Shown one piece after another: positions 54,672-64,000 of a DNA stretch of 64,000 nt. A program made the position numbers and the translations under genes. Position 1 is the stretch's first letter; each line of letters starts with the position of its first letter. Source of the DNA: Vagococcus jeotgali (lineage in GTDB: Bacteria; Bacillota; Bacilli; Lactobacillales; Vagococcaceae); the NCBI RefSeq assembly GCF_035918315.1, contig NZ_CP142146.1:1952296-2016295 (forward strand), read 5' to 3'. The notes under the pieces are model-generated. The model was not told the origin of the DNA, did not search any database, and worked only from the letters and a program-made list of their open reading frames with translations.

Positions 54672-55187
54672 TTAGAATGGTAAATCGTCATCCGAAATAT
54701 CTATCTGTTCAGATCCACCAAATGGATCACTATCACGATCGAAATTCGGCATGCTATTACCTTGGTTTTGAGATTTCCCAAAGGATGATTGCTGTTGTGT
54801 TTGTTGCCCTTGTTGAGAAAAATCATTGAATCCACCAGCAGATTGCTGACTTCTTTGCTCAGAAGCATTTCTTGATTCTAATAATTGGAAATTCTCGCAA
54901 ACGACTTCAGTAACATATACTTTTTGACCTTGTTGATTCTCATAGTTTCTAGTTTGGATTCTTCCAGTTACTCCCAAAAGAGTACCTTTTTTAGCATAAT
55001 TAGCTAAAGTTTCAGCAGATTTTCTCCAAATAACACAATTAACAAAATCTGCTTCTCGTTCTCCACTTTGATTCGTAAAGTTACGATTAACAGCTAACGT
55101 AAATGTAGCCACGGCTGAACCATTTGAGGTATATCTCAAATCTGGGTCTCTAGTAAGTCTACCAACTAATACAACATTATTAATCAT
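54672..55187 (-). CDS. ssb: Single-stranded DNA-binding protein
   Basis: The 171-residue SSB has an OB-fold (1-110, [20 protein letters not shown]), a Gln/Asn/Ser-rich linker and the acidic tip ISDDDLPF, which recruits repair and replication proteins. It sits between rpsF and rpsR as in most Firmicutes. GAGAGGAG precedes the ATG, and a parS site lies between this ribosome site and rpsF. Confidence 0.98.
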   Translation of the reverse strand: MINNVVLVGRLTRDPDLRYTSNGSAVATFTLAVNRNFTNQSGEREADFVNCVIWRKSAETLANYAKKGTLLGVTGRIQTRNYENQQGQKVYVTEVVCENFQLLESRNASEQRSQQSAGGFNDFSQQGQQTQQQSSFGKSQNQGNSMPNFDRDSDPFGGSEQIDISDDDLPF

Positions 55188-55212
55188 TGGTTAATCTCCT
55201 CTCGTTTTTTAA

Positions 55213-55228
55213 TGTTTCACGTGAAACA
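55213..55228. other. parS site 2 inside the rpsF-ssb operon
   Basis: A second perfect TGTTTCACGTGAAACA lies in the 43-bp spacer between rpsF and ssb, within a highly transcribed operon and 937 bp from site 1. Confidence 0.93.
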
Positions 55229-55230
55229 TT

Positions 55231-55530
55231 TTATGCTTCTTCTTTAACGATCATGTGACGTAACATGTCATCATTGATCTTAGCTAAACGATCAAACTCA
55301 TTGATTGCATCAGCATTTTCAGCAGAAACTTTAACGATATGATAGATTCCTTCGCGGTAATTTTGGATTTCATAGGCTAAACGACGTTTTTCCCATTGTT
55401 TAGATTCCAAAACTTCAGCTCCGTTTTCTGTCAAGATTGTATTAAAGCGATCTACTAAAGCAGTTTTTGCTTCATCATCAATGTTAGGACGAATTATATA
55501 CATGATTTCATAATTTGATACCTGGCTCAT
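55231..55530 (-). CDS. rpsF: 30S ribosomal protein S6
   Basis: The 99-residue S6 ([22 protein letters not shown]...) has the usual ferredoxin-like fold with [18 protein letters not shown] and RHMIVKEEA at the C-terminus. It pairs with S18 on the 30S platform. AAGGAGGTG precedes the ATG. It leads the rpsF-ssb-rpsR operon, which has a strong promoter and a structured leader that may be autoregulated. Confidence 0.98.
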   Translation of the reverse strand: MSQVSNYEIMYIIRPNIDDEAKTALVDRFNTILTENGAEVLESKQWEKRRLAYEIQNYREGIYHIVKVSAENADAINEFDRLAKINDDMLRHMIVKEEA

Positions 55531-55549
55531 TGATTTTCACCTCCTTATG

Positions 55550-55611
55550 GACTTAAGGTTCCTAAAAAAATAGGAACAAGGAAAGTAAACTTTGTTTACT
55601 CACAGTACAAA
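55550..55611 (-). promoter_or_regulatory. Structured leader of rpsF (candidate ribosomal-protein leader)
   Basis: Two hairpins lie in the 5' leader on the minus strand: AGTAAAC-aaa-GTTTACT (55574-55590) and GTTCCTA...TAGGAAC (about 55559-55576), the latter a few bases upstream of the ribosome site. S6-S18 binds and regulates its own leader in other Firmicutes. The known CCG loop motif is not obvious here. Confidence 0.45.
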
Positions 55612-55640
55612 ATTATACACTTTTATCATATTAATTGCAA
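55612..55640 (-). promoter_or_regulatory. Promoter of rpsF-ssb-rpsR
   Basis: TTGCAA and TATAAT are exactly 17 bp apart on the minus strand. Confidence 0.85.
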
Positions 55641-55707
55641 TACTCTTTTACATATCTTTTAAAAAGTAAACCCGTCACATAATCCTATACAATATAATGA
55701 CGTAAAT

Positions 55708-55740
55708 AAGAGACTAATAGACACTGGCTATTAGTCTCTT
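55708..55740 (-). terminator. Terminator of gyrB-gyrA
   Basis: AAGAGACTAATAG and CTATTAGTCTCTT form a 13-bp stem with a 7-base loop; the following minus-strand sequence is only moderately T-rich. Confidence 0.8.
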
Positions 55741-55751
55741 ATTTTAATTTA

Positions 55752-58235
55752 TTATGACTCTTTTATTTCTTCAGATTCAACAAATTCAATCTCTTCAACT
55801 TCTTTTTCAGCCTCAATAGTTGCCATGGTAGATACTAGAGCATTCTCTTCCAAACGGATTAATCTCACACCTTGGGTAGCACGACCTGTTTGTGAAACGG
55901 TACTTAATTCAAAACGAATAATCACACCTTTATTTGTCACTAACATAATATCTTCTGTGCCATCTACAATAGTTAGTCCAGCTAGATTTCCATTCTTTTC
56001 GGTAATATTAACCGTCTTAATACCTTTACCACCACGACCCTTTACAGGATACTCAGCAGATGATGTTCGTTTACCATAACCTTTTTCAGTGATAACAAGT
56101 ACCTCTGTGTCATCTCTTAATATGTCCATGCCAATAACGTAATCATCTTCTCTTAAACGAATACCTCGAACTCCTGCTGCTGTTCTTCCCATAAATCTTA
56201 CTCGCTCTTCGTTAAACGTTACTGAATAACCTTGATGGGTACCAATGATGATATTCTCATGACCATCAGTTAGGGCAACATTAATTAGTGAATCATCATC
56301 TTTTAAACCAATTGCTTTTAAACCATTAGTTCTAATATTAGAAAATTCTGACACTGAAGTACGTTTCACTGTACCAAGTTTGGTTGTAAAGAATAGATAC
56401 TGATTAGAATCAGCTTTTCCCTCAACACTAATAATCGCTTCAATTTTCTCTGATGAATCAATCCCTAATAAATTAATAATAGGAATTCCTTTGGCAGTGC
56501 GACCATATTCTGGTATTTCATAACCTTTAGCACGATATACTTTACCAGTATCTGTAAAGAATAATAAGGTATCATGAGTTGAGCATGATACTAGATTTTC
56601 TACAAAATCATCATCATGAACTCCCATCCCTTGAACTCCACGTCCACCACGATTTTGTGTTCGGAATTCTGTACTTGGTAGGCGTTTAATATAGCCATTA
56701 TGGGTTAAAGTAATAACAATATCCTCTTCTTCTATTAGATCTTCATCTTCAAGACTTAATACTTCTCCCACTAATAACTCTGTACGACGATCATCTCCAT
56801 ATTTTTGTTGAATCTCATCTAATTCTGTTCTAATAATTTCTAATACACGATCAGGATTAGCTAATATGTCTTTTAAATCGGCAATAAAGATTAATAAATT
56901 TTGATATTCTGCTTCAATTTTTTCACGTTCTAAACCTGTTAAACGACGTAATCTCATATCTAAAATCGCTTGAGATTGTCTATCTGATAAATTGAAACGT
57001 TCAATCAAGGTTGTTTTAGCAATGTCATCTGAATCAGATGAGCGAATAGTTTTAATAATCTCATCAATATGATCTAAGGCAATACGTAGACCTTCTAAAA
57101 TGTGAGCACGAGCTTCTGCTTTGTTTTTATCAAATTCTGTTCGTCTTACAATAACTTCTTCTTGATGCTCAATGTAATACTCTAAAATAGGTTTTAAACC
57201 TAATACTTTAGGTACACCTTTAACAATAGCAAGCATATTAAAACCAAAACTTGTTTGTAGTGATGTTAGTTTATATAAATTATTTAAAACAACTGAGACA
57301 CTCATATCACGTCTAATTTCAATCACAATACGCATACCTTCTCTAGAAGACTCATCTCTTAAATCAGTAATACCTTCAATCCGCTTCTCACGATGTAATT
57401 CTGCAATACGCTCAACTAATTTCGCTTTATTTACCATGTAAGGCAATTCTGTCACAATAATACGTTCACGACCATTTTTCTTCTCTTCGATGTCTACTTT
57501 TGCTCGAACAATAATAGAACCTTTTCCAGTATCATAAGCTTTACGAATACCAGATTTACCCATAACCAGACCACCTGTTGGAAAATCTGGTCCTGGTAGA
57601 GCTTCCATTAACTCATTTGTTGTTACCTCTGCGTTGTCCATTAATAATTTAATCGCATCAATTACTTCATTTAAATTATGAGGAGGAATATTTGTTGCCA
57701 TACCAACAGCAATACCTGTCGTTCCATTGACTAAAAGGTTAGGAAATCTTGCAGGAAGTACTTCTGGTTCTCTTTCTGTTTCATCATAATTCTTTTGAAA
57801 ATTCACTGTATCTTTATTAATATCACGCAACATCTCTGCTGCAATTTTGCTCATACGAGCCTCTGTATAACGCATAGCCGCAGCCCCGTCACCATCAACA
57901 GAACCAAAGTTACCATGCCCATCTACAAGCATATAACGGTAACTAAAGGGCTGTGCCATACGAACCATTGATTCATAAATCGCATTGTCACCATGAGGGT
58001 GATACTTACCCATAACATCCCCAACAATACGTGCTGATTTTTTATGTGCTTTATCTGGTGTGACACCCATTTCATTCATACCATAAAGAATACGACGATG
58101 AACAGGCTTTAATCCATCTCTCACATCAGGTAAGGCACGAGATACGATAACACTCATGGCATAATCGATAAATGATTCTTCCATTTCTTGCGTTAAATTA
58201 ATATCTTGAATATTCTCTTTAATCTCTTCAGACAA
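55752..58235 (-). CDS. gyrA: DNA gyrase subunit A
   Basis: The 827-residue subunit cuts and rejoins DNA. The catalytic Tyr is in [11 protein letters not shown] (about 117-127) and the quinolone-resistance region around [14 protein letters not shown] has Asp-Asn-Ala-Ile-Tyr-Glu as in sensitive GyrA (the Ser83 position is followed by the sequence PHGD-N). Six C-terminal beta-propeller blades include the GyrA box QNRGGRG. The start is a TTG ([11 protein letters not shown]) with GGAG eight bases upstream; the GTG three codons earlier lies on the ribosome site. gyrB precedes it by about 20 bp. Confidence 0.97.
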   Translation of the reverse strand: MSEEIKENIQDINLTQEMEESFIDYAMSVIVSRALPDVRDGLKPVHRRILYGMNEMGVTPDKAHKKSARIVGDVMGKYHPHGDNAIYESMVRMAQPFSYRYMLVDGHGNFGSVDGDGAAAMRYTEARMSKIAAEMLRDINKDTVNFQKNYDETEREPEVLPARFPNLLVNGTTGIAVGMATNIPPHNLNEVIDAIKLLMDNAEVTTNELMEALPGPDFPTGGLVMGKSGIRKAYDTGKGSIIVRAKVDIEEKKNGRERIIVTELPYMVNKAKLVERIAELHREKRIEGITDLRDESSREGMRIVIEIRRDMSVSVVLNNLYKLTSLQTSFGFNMLAIVKGVPKVLGLKPILEYYIEHQEEVIVRRTEFDKNKAEARAHILEGLRIALDHIDEIIKTIRSSDSDDIAKTTLIERFNLSDRQSQAILDMRLRRLTGLEREKIEAEYQNLLIFIADLKDILANPDRVLEIIRTELDEIQQKYGDDRRTELLVGEVLSLEDEDLIEEEDIVITLTHNGYIKRLPSTEFRTQNRGGRGVQGMGVHDDDFVENLVSCSTHDTLLFFTDTGKVYRAKGYEIPEYGRTAKGIPIINLLGIDSSEKIEAIISVEGKADSNQYLFFTTKLGTVKRTSVSEFSNIRTNGLKAIGLKDDDSLINVALTDGHENIIIGTHQGYSVTFNEERVRFMGRTAAGVRGIRLREDDYVIGMDILRDDTEVLVITEKGYGKRTSSAEYPVKGRGGKGIKTVNITEKNGNLAGLTIVDGTEDIMLVTNKGVIIRFELSTVSQTGRATQGVRLIRLEENALVSTMATIEAEKEVEEIEFVESEEIKES

Positions 58236-58257
58236 ATTCTTCACTCCTCACTCTAAC

Positions 58258-61330
<3,073 letters not shown>

Positions 61331-61332
61331 GT

Positions 61333-61566
61333 CTATTCATCTTCTAAAGACATTTTTTCCATAAAAAAAGTACCTACGTCAGGTATTTCAATCATCATAG
61401 TAGGGTAAAGTTTTCTTCCCCTACGATTTTCTGGCTCCCCATCGACAAAAACAGCATGTTCTTGCAAATACCACTTAGCCATACCACCACTTGATATTAC
61501 AGTGATTTCTTTTAAAAACTGACCTAGAGTAATATATTCTGAATTTAATAAAAATGTTTCTTTCAT
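61333..61566 (-). CDS. yaaA: S4-domain RNA-binding protein YaaA
   Basis: The 77-residue protein is one S4 RNA-binding domain (LGQFLKEITVISSGGMAKWYLQEHAVFVDGEPENRRGRKLYP). The gene is conserved between dnaN and recF in Firmicutes and its protein associates with ribosome assembly. AAGGTG precedes the start. It leads the yaaA-recF-gyrB-gyrA unit. Confidence 0.95.
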   Translation of the reverse strand: MKETFLLNSEYITLGQFLKEITVISSGGMAKWYLQEHAVFVDGEPENRRGRKLYPTMMIEIPDVGTFFMEKMSLEDE

Positions 61567-61606
61567 AATTTTTTCACCTTCTATTCAAGATAAATTTCTT
61601 CCTTTT

Positions 61607-61635
61607 ATTATACCTGTTTTAAAGGATAAAAACAA
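61607..61635 (-). promoter_or_regulatory. Promoter of yaaA-recF-gyrB-gyrA
   Basis: TTGTTT and TATAAT are 17 bp apart on the minus strand, about 40 bp before yaaA. Confidence 0.75.
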
Positions 61636-61741
61636 ATTATCTTTAATAAAAGGTTCATTTAGACAACTTATTAACAAATCGATAGTTTTTATGCAATTTG
61701 CTTCAAATTCCTTAGAACGTAAAATATTCAATTTTTTTAGA

Positions 61742-61775
61742 TAAAAAAACTACCTTATGAAAAGGCAGTCATTTT
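61742..61775 (-). terminator. Terminator of dnaN
   Basis: ACTGCCTT and AAGGTAGT (one G-U pair) form an 8-bp stem followed by TTTTTTT on the minus strand. Confidence 0.8.
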
Positions 61776-62906
61776 TTAATTTGTACGAACTGGTGTAATT
61801 AACTGAATAAAATCAATGTCTTTATTTTTAGGTTCCAAAGTAAATGGACGAATTGGTGAAATAAAATTAATGACAACATCTATATTTCCAAATGATTTTA
61901 AAGAATCTTTCATGTAATCAGGATTGAAAGAAATTGTGATAGGATCTCCACTCACTTCAATATAAGATAAACTCTCTTCAACATTTCCAATTTCTGGTGA
62001 ATTACCATAAATTGTCACTTGATCTGAATCAATTGACAATTTGACAATATTATTTCGCCCTTCATGTGACAGCAATGATGCTCTATCAATTGCTGCTAGT
62101 AATTGTGTAACATTAAAACAAATTTCAGTATTAAATTTAGTTGGGATTAAGCGATTAGTATCAGGATAATTTCCCTCTAATAAACGAGAATAAAAATTCA
62201 TTGTTTCTGTTTTAAATAAAATTTGGTTGTCCATAATAGAAATTTGAACTAATTCTTCCTCATCTTTAAATGATCGAGATAATTCTTGCAAACTTTTTCC
62301 AGGAATAACTACATCAAAAGATTGTTCTATGTCATGTAATTCAATTTTTCTTTGACTTAATCTATGACTATCTGTTGCGACAGCTAGCAAGATATTTTCT
62401 TGAAGTGTTAAATGAACTCCAGTTAAAATAGGACGACTTTCTTGCATTGAAACAGCAAATACTGTTTCGCCAATTAATTTATTTAGAACACGAGCTGGTA
62501 ATTGTAAACTTGTTGTATTATCAACAACTGGTAGATGTGGATAATTTTCTGAATTCAAACCATTTACGTTAAATAAAGCCTTACCTGAAGTAATAATCAC
62601 TTGATTATTTTCAATTAACTCTAGAGTTAGTGTTGATTCTGGTAGTTTCTTGATAATTTCATTAAAAAAACGTGCCTGAATAACAATAGAACCTGTGCTT
62701 TCAATTAACATATTAGCTTTTTCATCTTCCACACTTAAGAAAGTTTCTATGGATATATCAGCATTACTACCAGTTAACGTTAATCCACTTTCTGTTAAAG
62801 TCACTTTTACTCCTGTTAAGATTGGAATGGTGGTTTTTCCAGAAATGGCTCGCTGAACAGTTCCTAATTCTTCTAAAAATGTGGTTCGATTTAAAGTTAC
62901 TTTCAT
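61776..62906 (-). CDS. dnaN: DNA polymerase III sliding clamp (beta subunit)
   Basis: The 376-residue clamp has three similar domains, starting MKVTLNRTTFLEELGTVQRAIS and ending FIQLITPVRTN, with the conserved hydrophobic client pocket. It tethers polymerase to DNA. The start is the ATG following AAAGGAG; a TTG two codons earlier is in frame but sits less well. It lies 158 bp after dnaA with oriC elements between. Confidence 0.98.
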   Translation of the reverse strand: MKVTLNRTTFLEELGTVQRAISGKTTIPILTGVKVTLTESGLTLTGSNADISIETFLSVEDEKANMLIESTGSIVIQARFFNEIIKKLPESTLTLELIENNQVIITSGKALFNVNGLNSENYPHLPVVDNTTSLQLPARVLNKLIGETVFAVSMQESRPILTGVHLTLQENILLAVATDSHRLSQRKIELHDIEQSFDVVIPGKSLQELSRSFKDEEELVQISIMDNQILFKTETMNFYSRLLEGNYPDTNRLIPTKFNTEICFNVTQLLAAIDRASLLSHEGRNNIVKLSIDSDQVTIYGNSPEIGNVEESLSYIEVSGDPITISFNPDYMKDSLKSFGNIDVVINFISPIRPFTLEPKNKDIDFIQLITPVRTN

Positions 62907-62912
62907 AGTCAA

Positions 62913-63064
62913 TCTCCTTTTAATTAATAATAAAAAAAATAGTAGTAGTAGTAGGTCCTGTGGTTACTGTGGAAATTGTCCACAAGTGGATAAGCCAAAA
63001 GACTTTTAGCTTGTTGAAAACATGTGGATAACTTTTTATAAAATAACTAGTTATTCACATGTGA
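62913..63064. other. oriC spacer: DnaA boxes and DnaA-trio
   Basis: The dnaA-dnaN spacer holds TGTGGATAA (63023-63031) and TTATTCACA (63051-63059), both matching the DnaA box in one orientation or the other, and two one-mismatch boxes TTGTCCACA (62976-62984) and AGTGGATAA (62985-62993) arranged head to head. To their left are GGTCCTGTGG, five tandem TAG triplets (62940-62954), and an A-rich tract. This is the order of the Bacillus unwinding unit (boxes, GC-rich, DnaA-trio, AT-rich). The upstream dnaA side of oriC is outside the window. Confidence 0.85.
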
Positions 63065-64000
63065 TTAAATAAGAGAATCTTTTATATCGTTAATTTCTTT
63101 TTGAATAGTTAAATCTGTTTCTAGTAATTGTTGAATTTTTTCATGGGCATGTAAAACTGTCGTATGATCTTTACCACCAAATTCTGCTCCAATTTTAGGT
63201 AGAGAATTATCTGTTAATTCTCGTGATAAATACATAGCTATTTGTCTTGGTACAACAATGGTTTTTACTCTCTTTTTACCCGTTAAATCTTTAAGTTGTA
63301 AATGATAGTATTTACAAACTTCCTCTTGAATCATTAAGATAGATAAGTCACTTTTTTCCTTAACTGGTTTTAAATTTTTAAGTGCTTCAGCAGCTAAACT
63401 AGTTGTAATATCAACATTATTAGTTGTGGCATAAGCCTGAACCCTCACTAGAGCTCCTTCTAATTCTCGTACGTTGGAATCAAATTGACCTGCAATGTAA
63501 GATAGTGTTTCATCAGGAATCTCAAGTCTTTCAGCATCAGCTTTTTTTCTTAAAATAGCTGTTCTAGTTTCAAAATCAGGGGGTGTAATATCAACAGATA
63601 GTCCCCACTCAAACCTTGAGACAAGTCTATCTTCTAGATTTTTAATCTCTTTAGGTAATCTATCGCTTGTTAAAACGATCTGATGATTATTTTCATATAA
63701 ATCGTTAAAGGTATGGAAAAATTCTTCTTGAATACTGACTTTATCAGCGAAGAATTGCACATCATCTACTAATAATAAATCAAGTTTTCGGTATTCTTCC
63801 CTAAATTGTTCAGTCGTTTTGTTTTTTATAGAGTTGATTAAGTCATTTGTAAATGACTCACTAGAAACATATTTTATTTTAGCATCAGGATTACTTGATA
63901 GCATGTGATTACCTATAGCATGCATTAAGTGAGTCTTACCTAGACCAACCCCACCGTAGAAAAACAATGGGTTGTACGTCACAAAATCAGAATTAGGTCC
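63065..64000 (-). CDS. dnaA: Chromosomal replication initiator DnaA (C-terminal part)
   Basis: The last 311 codons are present and the start is beyond the window. Visible are the AAA+ core with Walker [19 protein letters not shown], Walker [12 protein letters not shown], and the C-terminal domain IV with the DnaA-box binding signature [12 protein letters not shown]. The open frame runs unbroken to the edge ([13 protein letters not shown]), so the apparent GTG start at 63982 is internal. It initiates replication at the adjacent spacer. Confidence 0.98.
   Translation of the reverse strand, partial: GPNSDFVTYNPLFFYGGVGLGKTHLMHAIGNHMLSSNPDAKIKYVSSESFTNDLINSIKNKTTEQFREEYRKLDLLLVDDVQFFADKVSIQEEFFHTFNDLYENNHQIVLTSDRLPKEIKNLEDRLVSRFEWGLSVDITPPDFETRTAILRKKADAERLEIPDETLSYIAGQFDSNVRELEGALVRVQAYATTNNVDITTSLAAEALKNLKPVKEKSDLSILMIQEEVCKYYHLQLKDLTGKKRVKTIVVPRQIAMYLSRELTDNSLPKIGAEFGGKDHTTVLHAHEKIQQLLETDLTIQKEINDIKDSLI

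Noticed and set aside
62940-62954. TAG triplet run as a plain microsatellite
   Set aside because: Its position beside DnaA boxes in the dnaA-dnaN spacer matches the DnaA-trio better than random slippage.
63065-63982. dnaA starting at an internal GTG
   Set aside because: The frame continues to the edge of the window with typical DnaA sequence; the GTG is inside the AAA+ domain.

Overview
The window is AT-rich DNA from a low-GC Gram-positive bacterium of the order Lactobacillales. An Enterococcaceae-type genome (Enterococcus or Vagococcus-like) fits best. The evidence is the dnaA-dnaN-yaaA-recF-gyrB-gyrA-rpsF-ssb-rpsR order, an SMK-box (SAM-III) riboswitch before metK, a T-box before leuS, an AtlA-like autolysin with six LysM modules, perfect parS sites next to oriC and a flavin-based extracellular electron transfer (EET) locus. 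The species cannot be named from sequence alone. Most genes are on the minus strand, so the right-hand end is the replication origin read backwards.

Layout. 1-7.7 kb: rsuA fragment, MurJ-type flippase, T-box-leuS and a large LysM autolysin. 7.9-11.9 kb (plus): a DUF1700/DUF4097 envelope pair, a PAP2 phosphatase, and ytqA-mnmM for tRNA wobble-uridine modification. 12-16.4 kb: a CitA/DcuS-type two-component system converging on a D-2-hydroxyacid dehydrogenase and an AEC organic-acid carrier. 16.7-20.3 kb: a drug-efflux MFS protein, metK with its riboswitch, and an unrecognised membrane protein. 20.4-30.2 kb: a nucleoside uptake and catabolism region (deoD, punA, deoB, a BMP-type ABC importer, cdd, pdp) with no deoC. 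30.3-34.4 kb: a LacI regulator and mtnK-mtnA-class II aldolase, which together look like a 5-deoxyribose/5-methylthioribose disposal pathway (DHAP shunt). 34.8-38.5 kb: an IS-scarred region with a decapitated LPXTG gene, an IS30-family remnant plus an intact IS30-family copy, and an IS1182-family element. 38.5-45.1 kb: the EET locus dmkA-fmnB-pplA (minus) and ndh2, eetB-dmkB (plus), without eetA. 45.3-50.6 kb: an ABC-F ATPase, a DUF421 gene broken by one in-frame amber codon, a DUF3290 gene, degV and an APC permease. 50.9-64 kb: purA, dnaB, rplI, rpsR, ssb, rpsF, gyrA, gyrB, recF, yaaA, dnaN, the oriC spacer and the start-less 3' part of dnaA.

How the parts fit. Nucleosides enter through the NupNOPQ-type importer, are deaminated by Cdd and phosphorolysed by Pdp, DeoD and PunA, and DeoB converts pentose-1-phosphates to pentose-5-phosphates. 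The adjacent mtn/aldolase genes would deal with the 5-deoxy or 5-methylthio pentoses left from SAM chemistry; the proposed end product is DHAP plus a small aldehyde. A palindromic operator pair and a cre-like site lie between the LacI gene and pdp. In the EET locus, Ndh2 would pass NADH electrons to a dedicated demethylmenaquinone pool made by DmkA/DmkB and on to the flavinylated lipoprotein PplA, which FmnB modifies. A cre-like palindrome sits exactly in the spacer of the likely pplA promoter, suggesting catabolite control.

Most notable points: the oriC spacer shows a DnaA-trio run of five TAG triplets beside DnaA boxes; two perfect parS sites flank ssb-rpsR; the IS1182 terminal repeat supplies the dmkA stop codon, while the transposase frame runs out through the other end of the element; and deoC, eetA and gdpP are missing from places where relatives often carry them.
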